Positions 1 to 12,291 are shown, counted from the stretch's first letter. The stretch: 64,000 nt of DNA from Melastoma dodecandrum (GCA_029817715.1 JARUPY010000290.1:5394001-5458000), one strand, 5' to 3'. Notes: generated by a model not told the origin, from the sequence alone. A program made the numbers and translations.

Positions 1-982
1 CCGCCTCTTGAAAAGACGATCGATCATTTGTTGGGTTGGGATGGTATCGCCCGTAGTAAAAGAAAAAAATCTTAGGCTTTATCCATTCGATAAGGCTATG
101 GGAGCGTGGTGATCGATCCATTGATCGATGCGTGTGGCGACCTGACTGGATTGGATGGATAGAAGCGAAATCGCGTGAAACTGACATTTCTCCCCTCGGT
201 TAATTTGGACTTTTATTTATTTATTTTATTTAATTGCGTGCAGACTTTAAGGGAGGTGTACTCAAAGGGAGGGACAGTAGGGAGTCCTCCCCAAGTGTAA
301 AGGACTTTTTATGATGGCATGGGTCCAACTATAATATAATATAATATAATACAAATAAAAATTAAAGAAATGAGAAATTGCAACAGTTGACTCTCTCTCT
401 CTGGACTAACAAAAACAACATGACGATTCCACATGCGCCCCCCACCCAATCCATAGGATTGGAAGCATGTTGGTTTGTATGACAATTACAATTATTAATT
501 AAAACACTTATCTAACCAAATGAATGGTTGGCTCCCCCACCCCCCCTTGCTTCTAGAAGCTCTTGGGTTAATTTTTCTTACTTGACTTCTCAAACCCTCC
601 AATCAAAGTGAGAGCATAGCATGTGTTTTTGTTTTTGGGTCCCGGGTCAAAAGGAACGAACCAAAACATACGCTCAACATTCTTCTGAACTAGTGATTAG
701 TTTAGTTAACTAACCAACTTCGACGTGCTTAATATAATTAAGACAACCCCATGTGCCCCCCCACCCTCTTTTAACATTATGAAGTCTTCTCAACTAGATA
801 CTATGAATCTCCAATCCCCCTAAATTGAAATTGCAAATTTACCCAAAAGAAGAAGTCAAAACAAAACTCTCCCATAATTTGCTTCTTGGTGGTCATTTAG
901 AGTCGACCAAACATGAGAGTCCCCCTAAACAAAAGGGGACTACTACAACTAATGTACACAATGTGATGTAATGAAACTCTTA
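1..982. other. Non-coding 3' flank of the F-box gene
   Basis: No convincing coding sequence on either strand. The stretch is AT-rich with short low-complexity runs, such as a TA/ATA-type repeat near 331-355 and a CT run near 390-405. It lies downstream of the minus-strand F-box gene, so its right edge probably contains that gene's 3' UTR. I see no transposon ends. Confidence 0.5.
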
Positions 983-2140
983 CTAGATGTCAAAGAGACA
1001 TCCTGCCTGAACATGGCCAGAGAATCCCTCCTCAAATTCCACCCTCACCCATGTGCCATTACCACCACCAACCCTATTCTCGTTACTACTACTATTACCT
1101 TCATCACCTCCTTCATTGGGATTAATAGCTTCTAGAACGTAGCCCACGTGGGGCTCACCGAATCTTGCTGAACCAATCACCATTACCTTCCCCTGCCACG
1201 TCGCCACGTGTGCCGGGCACCCCACCTCCGACGGCAGCCTCCCCGCCACCCGCCACCCCATCGTCCCGTCCGGGCATTTGGATCCTACTAGCAGTTCCCC
1301 GTCCTTGCACATGTAGAGGGCCTCGTCCCTGTCGTTGCCGGTGCCGGACGTACATGTCCTTGGGGATGTGCCGGATCCCAGAACGTCTTCGGTGGCCGGT
1401 CGCCACTGCCACGTGGCACGGTCAAACTCCTCGGCTGATCTCACGAACCTTCCTTGTGTATCCGTCGGGTATCCGCCCAGCACGAGGAACCTGCCCCTGC
1501 TGAACACGCCCTTACACTCGTCCCGCTCCTCTGCCATGGCGGGCATCGGCACCCACTGGTCGGCCACCACGTCGTACGCCATCGCCGACCTCAGCGCGTT
1601 CTTATCGCCGTCGTGGCCGCCGGCGACGAAAACCAACCCCTGCCCATCCGACGCGCATGCGAAGAACGACCTACACGTGCCTGGCATGTCCGCCCCGCTG
1701 CGCCACTCCCCTCGCACGAAGCTGTAGACGTACACCGACCCGGACGCCTCCCAGGTGACGGGGTCAATCCCCCCGACGAGGACGAGGTCCGTCCCTGCTG
1801 CCACCAGCTGGCAGAACATGGGTATCCCGTCGGGGCAGCCGGGCGGGGGAGGGAGCTCCCACCAGCTACCCGAGACAGGTTCAAAGGCCGCGAGGCGGTA
1901 GGACGGGGCAAGGGGGAGCTTGAGGCAGCCAGGGGAACGTGCAGGACCAGGCCGTGCCTGTGCCACAACAAGCAGGACCTGACTGAGGGCGTGGGACATC
2001 CTCCATAACCGAAACTCGGGAGCCTCGATCTCCTCCTTCCACTGCTTGCAGGTGGTGGAAGCGGCGGGGAATGAAGTGTACGACAGGCGGATAAGGCACT
2101 CCCGGGCGACATCATCGGGCAGACCCGGAATCAACTCCAT
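983..2140 (-). CDS. F-box/kelch-repeat protein (KFB / KISS ME DEADLY type)
   Basis: Predicted substrate-recognition subunit of an SCF E3 ubiquitin ligase. The single 385-residue ORF begins with an F-box (about residues 3-45, with LPDDVARECLIRL) followed by kelch blades. The diagnostic double glycines are visible in LVGGID (about 121-126), FVAGGHDGD (about 171-179) and VLGGYPTDT (about 220-228), each followed by aromatic/Trp positions such as DQWVPMP. This layout and length match plant KFB proteins of the At1g80440/At1g15670 type; family members are known to mediate turnover of phenylalanine ammonia-lyase and type-B response regulators. No intron is needed, as usual for this subfamily. The ATG at 2140 is the first Met before the F-box. 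Large GC-rich antisense ORFs here are shadows. The target of this particular protein cannot be read from sequence. Confidence 0.93.
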   Translation of the reverse strand: MELIPGLPDDVARECLIRLSYTSFPAASTTCKQWKEEIEAPEFRLWRMSHALSQVLLVVAQARPGPARSPGCLKLPLAPSYRLAAFEPVSGSWWELPPPPGCPDGIPMFCQLVAAGTDLVLVGGIDPVTWEASGSVYVYSFVRGEWRSGADMPGTCRSFFACASDGQGLVFVAGGHDGDKNALRSAMAYDVVADQWVPMPAMAEERDECKGVFSRGRFLVLGGYPTDTQGRFVRSAEEFDRATWQWRPATEDVLGSGTSPRTCTSGTGNDRDEALYMCKDGELLVGSKCPDGTMGWRVAGRLPSEVGCPAHVATWQGKVMVIGSARFGEPHVGYVLEAINPNEGGDEGNSSSNENRVGGGNGTWVRVEFEEGFSGHVQAGCLFDI

Positions 2141-2381
2141 GGAAGAAGAACGAATTAGCGAATCTGCGACCGACCCAGATGGCCAATCCCCAAGAGGAAA
2201 CAGGAAATCAAACCAAGATCGGAACTTGACGAAAGGGAGAGAATTGTGCGGTGGGTTTTGGGGAAGGAAGAAACTCTAAAGGGTCTTCGGATTAGTGTTC
2301 ATCTCTTTCTTTTCTCTCTGCTGGGGATGGGGGTAAGAAGACGAGGCTGGTTGCCTTTTGATTCTAGGGGCAGCAGGGGGA

Positions 2382-2387
2382 TTTTAT
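2382..2387 (-). promoter_or_regulatory. Candidate TATA box of the F-box gene
   Basis: On the minus strand this reads TATAAA, about 240 bp upstream of the F-box ATG, which would give a 5' UTR of roughly 200 bp. Position and match are typical of a plant core promoter. Assigned by motif only. Confidence 0.45.
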
Positions 2388-2399
2388 AGTGAGATGAAA

Positions 2400-3700
2400 A
2401 TGAAACGAGCAAAAAATCCTGCAGAAAAACACAAAAGTTTCTTTTTTGAATTTTGTTTTGTAGCAATGAGTTATTTCTTTTCTTTATCCTTCAGATTATT
2501 TATGGAGGCTTGGGAATCGAATTAAACGTGTCCGAAAGGGCGCAACACGCTTTTGGACATAATTTCTGAGAACATCTCTTTTGGTTTTATGAATTTTGAG
2601 GTTCCCTGTTTCCTTTCAGTTCCCAGTTCCGTGTGACTGGTGTTTTGCAGTGTGGATGATGGATATTTATTGATAGGCCTCACTTTTTTTGACTCTCTTT
2701 CTCCGTTGAAGATAAACATTCCATTTGGGATAAGGAGGATAGAGAGGTCCTCCCTCCCGACAGGGACAGATTTAAGGAAAAAGGAGAAAACAAAGACACA
2801 GGAAGATCAAAACTGTATGTATCCTCCCAAGTGGATAACTCCCAAAACCCAAAACAACCCAAATCTTTACCACCCGAACCCATCATCAGAAACCAACCCA
2901 AGATTCATTCCCAGCTTAAGCAGGCACCATTCATCGTGTTACTACCGTCTGAATTTTGGGAAGAGAAGTGGGGATTCGAATCCGAGGTCGACGGAAGGAT
3001 TCGGTTCGGATAAACATGAGAAATTTCTTTGTGGGGTGGTGGTGGTGGTGGTGGGATGGGAGGAGTGCTGAGATGTAAGATATTTCGCCATCAAACCTTT
3101 GAATGGAGTTAGAAAAACAGTCTGAGATTTCCTCCCAAACTCACATGGGTGTCTTGTCTTTCAGCCCCTTGTGTTATTGTCTTCTGTTTGGGCATCAACA
3201 TCACGCCCTCGCCCTTTTTCATTTTTAGGGGATTAATTACTCTCCACCTGGCTGGTTTTCATGGGATTAAGTAACAAATGGGATGGGAGGGACAGACAGG
3301 GGACTGCCGATGTCCGATTGACAACTCCCCACTTCCCCCCTGCCCTCCCTCTTAATTTGAGGGCACATGTGTTCTTGATTTCGTATAAATAAAGTTAAGC
3401 TTGTCGTTTGGTTTGGTTCGATGTAAAATGACATTTTTGTGGTGGTGTCATTGGACCGACACGATTGATTCTTCTTTTGGGCGTACGCGTAACGTTTGGT
3501 TGAGCTGAAGTGCAGGAGTCTTTTTTTTTTGGGGAGGGGGGAAGAAGGCAAGTATCCTTAAGAAATTCGGCATATGATAAACAAAACCCGAGTTTCGATC
3601 CGTGTTTCATTCAAGGAAGGCAATTCGAGTTCTGTCAGCAGAACAAAGTTGTTGCTGCTATACAAGATGGTCGGAGAATACGTGAAGTACAGTATTAGAA
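2400..3700. other. Intergenic DNA, no supported gene
   Basis: Contains only short ORFs without recognisable domains (the longest, near 2640-3071, is a low-complexity basic reading). There is a GGT run near 3040-3056 and a T/G-rich run near 3518-3540. The left part is the promoter side of the F-box gene and the right part runs into the 5' LTR remnant of a copia element. Confidence 0.45.
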
Positions 3701-3890
3701 GGACCAAGCTCATTAAGTTCGCTTTATTAGTTAAGGGCTGAGTAAAAGTTCATAATAGTGTTGTATTGTAAATTGGTGGGGGTTAAACTAACTATATAAA
3801 GGCAAATTACAGAGAGCGCGAGAATCAGTTGATTCTGTTGGATCATTCTTCATCATTTCCTTATGTGTTGGTGTTTGGAGTTTGCTTTCA
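3700..3890 (+). repeat. 3' part of a copia 5' LTR
   Basis: The DNA just before the primer-binding site at 3891 ends in CA (TTTGCTTTCA), as an LTR should, and carries a TATA-like TATATAAA at 3793-3800. The left limit is uncertain because I could not find a matching 3' LTR downstream of pol; the value given is a guess. Confidence 0.4.
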
Positions 3891-3902
3891 TGGTATCAGA
3901 GC
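3891..3902 (+). other. Primer-binding site (initiator tRNA-Met), copia element 1
   Basis: TGGTATCAGAGC, the standard plant Ty1/copia PBS complementary to the 3' end of initiator Met tRNA, lies immediately after the LTR end and 10 bases before the gag ATG at 3913. Confidence 0.75.
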
Positions 3903-3912
3903 TTCGAGGGAG

Positions 3913-4908
3913 ATGATAACAGGAAGCAGCGAAGGTAAGATGATTGTAGAGGTAGATCCGAACTCCCCGTTCTTCGTCACTCCGGCTGATAGCCAGGTTG
4001 GTGTTCTTGTTACACTAGAGTTAGTAGAAGGAAATTACCATACTTGGAGTAGGGCGTTCGAGGTCGCCTTGTCAATTAGAAATAAACTTTGTTTCGTTGA
4101 TGGATCGATTGAAAAATCTGGTGTTGGAGATCCGTTGTTTCCGGCGTGCAAGAGATGTGACGATCTGGTCAGGACGTGGATCCAAAATTCTGTTTCGCTT
4201 CCCATAGCTTCGACGATTTATTACATAGATACAACAAGAGAAGTGTGGGAGGAACTCAAGGAGAGATATGTGCGGCTAGATGACTCACGCATTTGTCAAC
4301 TACAATTTCAGTTCCACACATTGAGTCAGGGGAGTAAAACTGTGTCTATTTATTATAATGAACTGTTGTCTGTAGTGAGGGAGGTTTCGATGTATAGGCC
4401 ATTGCCTAGGTGTGATTGTGGTGGCTGCAAATGTGATTGGATGAAGGTTTATGCAGAACAGTATCAAAAGGATTAGGTTTTCAAATTCCTGAATGGTTTA
4501 AACGAAGAGTTTACTAGTTTAAAGTCATAGCTTATGATGAGAAAGCCTTTCCCTACTCTTGGGGAGGCGTATAATGCTGTACAAAGAGAGGAGTTGCAGA
4601 GAGGAGCAAAACAAGGGATGTTGAATCCCGTTGATGGGCTAGAAGTGGCTATGATGGCTTCATCTTCTTCTGCTCGTGTATACAAAAATGCAGATGTTGC
4701 AATAGATGCTGGTGGAAGAAAGGGACGAAGTGAATTTGTTTGTGTGCACTGTGAAAGAAGAGGACACACAAAAGAAAGATGTTATCAGCTTGTTGGTTTT
4801 CCTGGTGGATTTAGAGGAGGAAAAGGTAGATCTTCTGGAATGAGGTCTTTTGGAGGAAGACATAGTGTTAATCAGGTAACAACAGACAACAAAAAGATGA
4901 TGAAGTGA
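3913..4908 (+). pseudogene. copia element 1 gag
   Basis: Starts at ATG 3913. The N-terminal part has the copia gag signature (NYHTWSRAFEVAL then KLCFVDGSI), followed by a UBN2-like region and, near 4738-4780, a CCHC zinc knuckle CVHCERRGHTKERC. Two in-frame TAG codons (4474-4476 and about 4528-4530) sit where the reading otherwise continues without a break (KFLNGLNEEF, then MMRKPFPTLGEAY), so they are nonsense mutations, probably of CAG codons. A frameshift follows near 4905. The capsid-like protein would have packaged element RNA. Confidence 0.8.
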
Positions 4909-5106
4909 CAACTACCCAGTCGAGTCTCTCTAAGCATCAAGTTCAAAGGCTAATGGCCATGCTCGATGTGGCTACAATTGATAAAAAAGTGGTTGAAACT
5001 GAGGATTCCAATGTTCTTCCTTATGTGTCTGATGTTCCATATCAAGTAGGTAAAGGATTCCATAAAATTCTTTCTTCTGTCTACAACCCTGGTTCACTGA
5101 CAAAGG

Positions 5107-7250
5107 TTTGGGTTGTAGATACAGGAGCCACATACCATGTTGTGGCTGATTTGTCTTCCTTCTATCAATGTCACTGTTGGTTCTTATGTCTTTGCCACTC
5201 ATGTTGGAACTATACAGGTCAATGACCTTTTACAGTTGCAAAATGCCCTTTATGTCCCAGATTTCAAATTTAATTTGATTTCAGCAAGTAAACTTGTTTC
5301 ATCCAATACCCTTTTCTCTTTTTCTTAAAGGATTGTTGTTTTGTTCAGGATTTACAAAAGTGGGTGACGATTGGTCTTGCTAAGCAAAGGGATGGATTGT
5401 ACATAATGCAAAGAATGAAGGTGTCTGGACTCAAGAGTGCTGATGATCCTCATATTGGTTCAAACATATTGCAGGGTATTGTTAGTAATAACATACATAA
5501 AGGACAACTTCTACTGAATGTGTTTGATTTGTGGCATGCTAGGTTAGGACATACCTCTCTAGAAAAGTTGAAGGTGTTACAAAAACGGGATCCTTCTATA
5601 CAAGTTGTACCTGACAATGTTTGTGTTACTTGTCATGAATCAAAACAAAGAAGGTTGTCTTTTCCTTTAAGTGACATACGCAGCGTTCATCCTTTTGACT
5701 TGATTCACTGGGACATTTGGGGTCCATACTCTCAAGAAGCTATAGGAGGATTTAAATACTTCTTAACTATTGTAGATGACAAAATTAGAGGAACTTGGCT
5801 TTATCTCATGAAAACTAAGTCTGAAACTAGGAAGTATTTGCAACAGTTTTGTCAATAAGTTAAAACTAAATTTGATAAAACTGTAAAAACTATAAGAACA
5901 GACAATGGTGTTGAATTTTTTATGAATCAATTATATTCTGAGGATGGTATTATACATCAAATGAGTTGTGTGGAAACACCACAGCAAAATGGTGTAGTTG
6001 AGAGGAAGCATCAACATCTATTACATACGACTAGAGCTTTATTATTTCAATCCAATATGCCATCACAGTTCTGGGGTTATGCAGTTCTTACAACAGCATA
6101 TATAATCAACAGATTGCCTTCTAAAGTTCTGTCAAACAAAACACCTTATGAAATGCTCTTCCATAAGTTGCCTTCTTTTCATTTGATGAGAGTTTTTGGT
6201 TCTTTATGTTTTGCTAACACAAATTCCTCACATAGAACTAAATTTGATAAAAGAGTTATGAGATGTGGTTTTGTTGGTTATCCTTTACATGTCAAGGGCT
6301 ACTTTGTTTACAGTTTAGAAACAAAACAAGTGTTTATATCAAGAGATGTTCTTTTCTACGAATCGATATTTCCGTTTAGGCTTGAATTCTCTATGAATGA
6401 GTCATCACAAGATTCACCTGGTTATGATCTGGGTCATGATTTTTTCCCTTCATCTGTTGTGTTTATACCAAAAGCTTCTACTGATCTACATAACGATAAT
6501 ACTGGTATGGGTGATGTTCTGCCTGATAATAATGAATCCATCAATGATCCAAATCAAATGCATGCATCTCATTCAAATGATGCACATATGTCTGAAACTA
6601 TATTGACGAGAAGTACTAGAGAACGAAGAATACCTTCTTACTTGGCAGATTATCATCATCAATTGTCCCTAAGTTTAGCATAGTCTTCATCACGTACAAT
6701 TCCCAGGTTTTCTTCTATTTTTTCAAAACATTTACCTGCGTATCCTATTGATCCTTTTATTTCTTACACACTGTTGTCATCTCATCATAAAGCCTTTGTT
6801 GTTAGCCTTGATAGTCATATCGAACCTCAGTCTTATGTTTAGGCTACTACTATGTCACATTGGGTGGAGGCTATGCAAGATGAACTTGATGCTTTGAAGG
6901 ACAATAATACTTGGGAGTTAGTTCCTCTGCCAGATGGAAAACGAGCCGTTGGGTGCAAATGGGTATACAAGACGAAGTTGCATGCAGATGGCACAATAGA
7001 GTGTTATAAAGCCAGGTTAGTTGCAAAGGGTTATACCCAACAAGAAGGACTAGATTTTCAAGAGACATTTAGCCCTGTTGCAAAGCACACTCCTGTGAGA
7101 GTTTTCTTTGCTTTGGCTGCAATTAAGGGTTGGCATCTTAGACAGTTGGATTTTCATAATGCTTTTCTGAATGGAGACTTGGTAGAGGAGGTGTTATTCC
7201 AGCTTCCACTTGGATTGCTGATTGAAGGGGAGAATTCTAGCACATCAGAA
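5107..7250 (+). pseudogene. copia element 1 protease, integrase and 5' part of reverse transcriptase
   Basis: Protease motif VVDTGATYHV near 5112-5141; GAG-pre-integrase HARLGH near 5536-5553; integrase from about 5690 with [15 protein letters not shown] near 5898-5921 and [11 protein letters not shown] near 5980-6012 (D, D and E catalytic positions visible). The RT N-terminal half begins near 6852 with WVEAMQDELDAL, followed by GCKWVYKTK, LVAKGYTQQEGLDF and LDFHNAFLNGDL. Stops and frameshifts separate these blocks (for example TAA at 5856-5858 and loss of frame between 6683 and 6852). Not translatable as one protein. Confidence 0.85.
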
Positions 7251-7289
7251 CAATCCAGGATGGTGTGCAAGCTAAAGAAGTATAGGGGA

Positions 7290-7992
7290 TGCACTTGTGG
7301 TCGATTTGAATTTGTCCGATGATGACGGTAGTGATGAAGTTGACATTACTCTTTTTTGGAGCATCATTGGGAGTTTGCTTTATTTGTCCTCATCTCGACC
7401 GAATATTATGTTTGCTGCAAGTTATCTTTCACGGTTTATGGACATTCCTCGAAAATTTCATTTTGTGCAGCGAAAAGGGTTTTAAGATATATCAGAGGTA
7501 CTCTACGCTTTAGTGTTGAATTTAGAAAGGAAAATAGCTCAGACTTGTTGGGATTTTGTGACAGCGACTGGGCAGGGAGTGTTACCGACTCGAAGAGCAC
7601 TTCAGGTTATGTGTTTTCCTTTGGAAATGGAGTTTTTTCTTGGCATTCTAAGAAACAGGAGATTGTGGCGCAATCCTCGGCGGAGGCAGAGTATGTGTCT
7701 GCTGCTGCTGCTGCAAGCAATCAGGCTATTTGGCTTCGAAAGCTTCTTGGAGATTTGGGTTTTCAACAAGTTTCACCCACAACGATTCTCATCTACAATA
7801 AGTCAGCCATTGCCATTGCTTAGAATCCTGTTCAACATCAAAGAACCAAGTATATCTCCGTGAAGTTTCATGCAATTCGGGAAGACGTGAGAAGAGGAGA
7901 AATCGAACTGGTGTATTGTCCATCTAAAGATCAGGTTGCCGATATTCTGACGAAACCTTTAGGAAAGGAAAAGTTTGAAGGTATTCGATAGT
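7290..7992 (+). pseudogene. copia element 1 RNase H after an RT deletion
   Basis: After the RT motif KLKK near 7270 the expected YGLKQ, YVDD and FLGIE blocks are missing. The reading resumes in another frame at SIIGSLLYLSSSRPNIM (about 7360-7410), then RNase H: FCDSDWAGSVTDSKSTSGY, SAEAEYVS and the C-terminal ADILTKPL near 7937-7963. The gap corresponds to roughly 150 codons of the usual RT, so the element cannot encode a working polymerase. Confidence 0.8.
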
Positions 7993-8029
7993 AGCTGGGA
8001 GTTTGTCCTAAAAAACCTTAAGGAGGAGT

Positions 8030-9375
8030 GTGATAACTCTATTAAAGTACAGTTATTTATGTCAATTTCGTACATAGAATTTGTTAGGTTTGTAAAATAT
8101 CACGCTTATTGCATACTATTTCTTGTTATTTCACATTACTCTCGAGAATTTGGAAACTGCCGAATGTTGGGTTTATTACATATTAAAAACGGAAACAAGA
8201 AGATTTCGGCGTATCTACAAAGATTCTGTGTAAAGGAAAAGGCTTGAAGGTCACACGTGGAGGAGGACGAATTGAAGAGAAAAAAGATTTTATCCCGGAT
8301 TTTCGGAGATTATCTAGGGTTTATTTCTTTAGAACTATAAAAGGACTTTGTTCTTTAGGCTATAGAAAAACTTCGACGAGGGAGAAGAAGGGAGTTAGAT
8401 TATTGTTTAGGATGCTTTTTTTTCTTTGAATTGTGTCTCGAAAACAATGCTCGGCTAAACTTTCTTTGCTAGGATTATGTTGAACCAAATTGTGTAGTTC
8501 AATTTCCTGAACTCGTTTTAGAACAAATTCGTACTTTGGATGTTTATTTATTTCGTTTGATCTTAATGCATGCAATTTGTCTGATCAATGAATTGTATTG
8601 ATTTGTTATTCGAAATTAAACTCGGGAGAGGGATTTTAGGAGAGGACGGGAACGAAATAGCCTTGGTTAATATTGCGGGAGCGAATTGGCTAGTAAGTAG
8701 TATCGGGAGATATACTTATAGGTAACCAATAAATGATTGAATCTTAATGTGTTCTGGCATTTGTAATTCACTATAAGGATATAGGTTTATGGTGGTTTAG
8801 AATAATCCTTTGTAAACTCGGGAGAGGCACTTAGGGACATAAGAATCCAGTTAGTAAACAGAATTAGTATAAATTTGGGATAAACGAGTGAAGGGGTTTA
8901 ACGAAACAAGGAGGGGATATTTGATCCTAGGCTTTTCCGTCTATTGAATTCCTATTCTTTGCTTTGATATTTATTTCTTACTAGTTTAATTTTCAGATTT
9001 AAAAACTCATTTTTTCCTATTTACTTGGCTACATAAAAATTGCAATTGTGTATGCTAAAGGATTTTAATTGCTATCCTAGTGGGAACGATAACTCTACTC
9101 ATTTCTATATTACTTGTTGCGATTCGTATACTTGCAGTGTGCGAATTTAGCGATCAGAGTGTAAGAAGTTAAGGTTATTTTAAGTTTACAGTTTTATTTT
9201 ATTTAAGTTTATTGGTTTGAAGTTTAAGTTGGCAGTTTGTGTTTCCTAAAAATAAGTACTTATCCTTATTTGTTGTAATATGCAGTTTGGGTTTGTGTGT
9301 GGACGAAGAACATTTTCTTGTCTTCTGCAATCTGTAAGAGATTTCCAGGCTTTGTTTTTTCGAAATCGATATTTT
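8030..9375. repeat. LTR-like, AT-rich repeat DNA of uncertain class
   Basis: No coding capacity. It starts at TGATAACTCT directly after the purine tract of copia element 1. It contains a TATA-like ACTATAAAAGG near 8334-8344 and two near-repeats of CTCGGGAGAGG (about 8621 and 8817). Near 9081-9137 is a passage (GGGAACGATAACTC, then a run ending TATACTTGCAG) like the 3' ends of some plant Ty3/gypsy LTRs. I cannot define both ends or find a partner LTR in the window. Confidence 0.4.
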
Positions 9376-9888
9376 TTAGCAGTTGGTTGAGGTAATGTGT
9401 TCCTCCATGTACTTCTCGAGGCCCAGACTTTCCAAAATCATCTTTCGTATGATTTGATCAAGTGCCGATAGCCAGCCTTCCCTGAGAAGGACTGTATTGT
9501 TTTGCTGCCGAATACAGGAAGAGCTGAGATCCTCAAAGAGGTTCAAGATTCAACAGAACATATTGCAGCAGGCTTACCTAAATCCGGGATGTCCCTCTGG
9601 CCAAAATGTCTTGCTAAGGTTGTCCACCTCGTCATAAATGTCAGCATCATCGATCCCGATGCTTTCGTACAGGGGAAACATCGGGTACTCGCCGGCGTAG
9701 CCATGCTTATCGGAAAAATTCCGCATCTTGGTCTCGAGCGGGAGTTCGAACAGCTCCTTCATGTATCCCAGCAACGAATTCCTCGAGTCCATGGGGACGC
9801 CATCGAATGTCGCCTCGAAGCAGCCGTGCTCGACCAGCGCCTCCTTCACTTGATCCCTCACTCTGATCCATTCAGGAGACCCTGGTTT

Positions 9889-9893
9889 CTCTG
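9889..9893. repeat. Target-site duplication, left copy (CTCTG)
   Basis: CTCTG immediately left of the left LTR matches CTCTG at 15242-15246 immediately right of the right LTR. The empty site in the paralogue near 23550 has a single CTCTG. Confidence 0.9.
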
Positions 9894-10226
9894 TGAGAAT
9901 GTTTGCAGCAGCAGCCGGTGATGCAGGAAGAGCCCGTGAAGATGAAGGAGACGAGAAAAGTAAGAAGAAGAGGAAGAAGAAGGAGAAGGAGGAGGAGGAG
10001 GGAGAAGGAAGGAAAAATATCTTTAGGAGTTTTTCTGTTATACAACCCACACGCACCCACTTTCAGTACAGTGCCATATATAACAGCAGAGGTGTATAAC
10101 AGATTGAGGTTTTACGTCAAAGACCACTAAATATTAATTTTATTACATCTCTATGCCATTTTCTTCTACCTTGTCATTCAACTGGGCTTCGGCTCCACAC
10201 TGCCTCTCTGGGCTTACTGGCCAACA
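9894..10226 (-). repeat. 3' LTR of copia element 2
   Basis: 333 bp, TG...CA. Differs from the other LTR at three positions (near 9901, 10082 and 10147). Contains an A/G-rich run near 9955-10015. Small ORFs predicted here are duplicated in the other LTR and are not genes. Confidence 0.95.
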
Positions 10227-12291
10227 CTTCCCCACAACTTGGACTATCCCAACATAGAGTTTCTTCACCAGTTTCTTCATCCAGTGCTCCTGTTCCTCCT
10301 GTTTCTTTGACATCTCCTGACATTTCCCCGCAACCTGGAAGTGCTGATTCTGCCTCCACTTCATCTTGCACACCATGTGTACTTCCTAACACAGATTTCC
10401 TCGATACTGTGAGCTTGCTGCGTGCATTAAGAAACCTTTGAACTGATATCACCTTAGTGAGCATATCAGCTAATTGGTCCTCTGAGTTAACATGCAGCAA
10501 CTTTAACTGCCCATCCATCACCTTTTCCCGTACAAAGTGAAAATCAATTTCCACATGTTTGGCTCGAGCATGAAGCACTGGATTTGCAGCAAGCTGAATA
10601 GTACTTAGATTGTCACAATAGATAATTGGGGTAGGATGGAGATATCCAGTGTACTGCGGCAGGCGGAGTTCATGCAGCAATCCTTGTAACCACAGTACCT
10701 CAGCAACGCCATCAGCGAGTGCTCTGTACTCCGCTTCGGTACTAGAACGTGACACGACGCGTTGTTTATGAGATGCCCAGGAGATTAGATTAGATCCCAG
10801 AAAAACACAGTAACCCCCTGTACTCTTCCTATCATCAGGACACCCAGCCCAGTCTGCATCCGTGAAGCAGACAATCTCCGGTGTACTTCCAGCTGTAAAA
10901 TGCAGTCCATGATGCAGAGTTCCTTTTAAATACCGTACAATTCTCTTTACCGCTTGAAAATGAACTGTGGTGGGTTGTTGCAGAAACTGGCAAACCTTGT
11001 TCACCGCATAACATATGTCTGGACGGGTATTCGTACAATATTGGAGCGCGCCCACCAAGCTACGGTAGATAGAAGGGTCTGGTAGCTCATCACCGTCATA
11101 CTTTGATAATGTCCCAACTGTAGTCATTGGAGTTGAAACTGATTTACAGTCACGTAGACCTGCTCTCTCCAACAGATCCAGAATATACTTTTCTTGACTG
11201 AGATGAAGACGACCAGGCTGTTGTGTCACCTGAAAGCCGAGGAAAAACGACAGATCTCCAAGGTCTTTCAGAGAAAATGCACCATGCAGCTTTGGTAAGA
11301 GCTCTGCAATACCCTCCATATCAGAACCTGTAACGATGATATCATCCACATACACCAACAGAATTATAAGACCAGCATCAGTATGACGATAGAAAAGAGA
11401 TGCATCCGCTTTTGAGTTGACCAGCCCCCACTGTCCTAAGTAGCCGCTCAACTTCATATACCATGCCCTTGGGCTCTGTTTAAGACCATATAATGCTTTC
11501 TTCAGAAGACATACATGATTTGGATGGACAGGATCTTCAAAACCTGGGGGTTGATGCATATATACTGTTTCAACCAGGTCCCCATTTAGGAAGGCGTTAT
11601 GCACATCCAATTGCTTCAACGGCCAGCTATAGGTTACAGCCAGGCTCAAAACTGCTCGGATGGTCTGATGTTTAACAACCGGACTAAAGGTTTCAGCATA
11701 GTCTAGACCTGCTGTTTGATGAAACCCCTTTGCAACAAGCCTGGCCTTGCATCGTTCAAGTGAGCCATCACCCCTCAATTTTACCTTAAACACCCACTTA
11801 CACCCGATCACCTTATGAGTTTGACTTGCAGGAACTAGGATCCAGGTGTTATTTTGCAGCAGCGGCTCAAATTCAGCCCTCATAGCAGAATTCCAGACTG
11901 GTGTTGTGAGAGCATCAGTGAGGGACTGTGGTTCTGTAGGAAGGTTGGATACAGGTGGTGGTATATTGGTATAGAAGGCTTTTGGTTTAAAAATACCAGC
12001 TTTTGATCTTGTGATCATGGTATGGATATTCTCAGATGCTGTAGTGGTTGTATGGTTGTACCCCTCTATCTGTGATGGCTGGACAGGCAAATGATCAGTA
12101 TTGGAGATAGACTCTCTAGGTGAATCAGGTATAGGAGAGGGAGAAATAGGCAGTGAAGGAGTATGACAGGTAGACGTGCTAGAAGGTGGTAATGAAGATG
12201 AAGACTGAGGTGAAATTATAGAATGAGGCAGAGGATGTAGAACCACAGGAAGGCAAGGGGGGTTAGACAACAGGACAGGTTGAGATAAGCT
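10174..12291 (-). pseudogene. copia element 2 reverse transcriptase-RNase H
   Basis: About 700 residues. RT shows [46 protein letters not shown] and the catalytic YVDD (near 11346-11357). RNase H shows FTDADWAGCPDDRKSTGGY and SSTEAEYRALADG, then CDNLSTIQLAANPV and the ADMLTKV end. This domain set is complete and open, unlike element 1. The reading runs past the usual end into the 3' LTR. Called a pseudogene because upstream stops prevent one polyprotein. Confidence 0.88.

Larger units (their letters stand above)
3700..8030 (+). mobile_element. Degenerate Ty1/copia retrotransposon (element 1)
   Basis: Order of parts on the plus strand: partial 5' LTR, PBS, gag, protease, integrase, reverse transcriptase, RNase H, then a purine-rich tract (AAGGAGGAGTG near 8022-8032) where a 3' LTR would begin. 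The order PR-INT-RT-RH identifies the copia superfamily. The coding region is broken by several stops and frameshifts and by an internal deletion in RT. The sequence after the purine tract does not match the sequence before the PBS, so the LTR pair is not intact. Confidence 0.85.

Noticed and set aside
1155..2115. Several long ORFs on both strands over the F-box gene
   Set aside because: They are shadows caused by the GC-rich codons of the F-box gene; none shows a domain.
9893..10130. Small basic ORFs rich in Lys/Arg/Glu, seen twice (also at 14908-15145)
   Set aside because: They are translations of the A/G-rich part of the copia element 2 LTRs.
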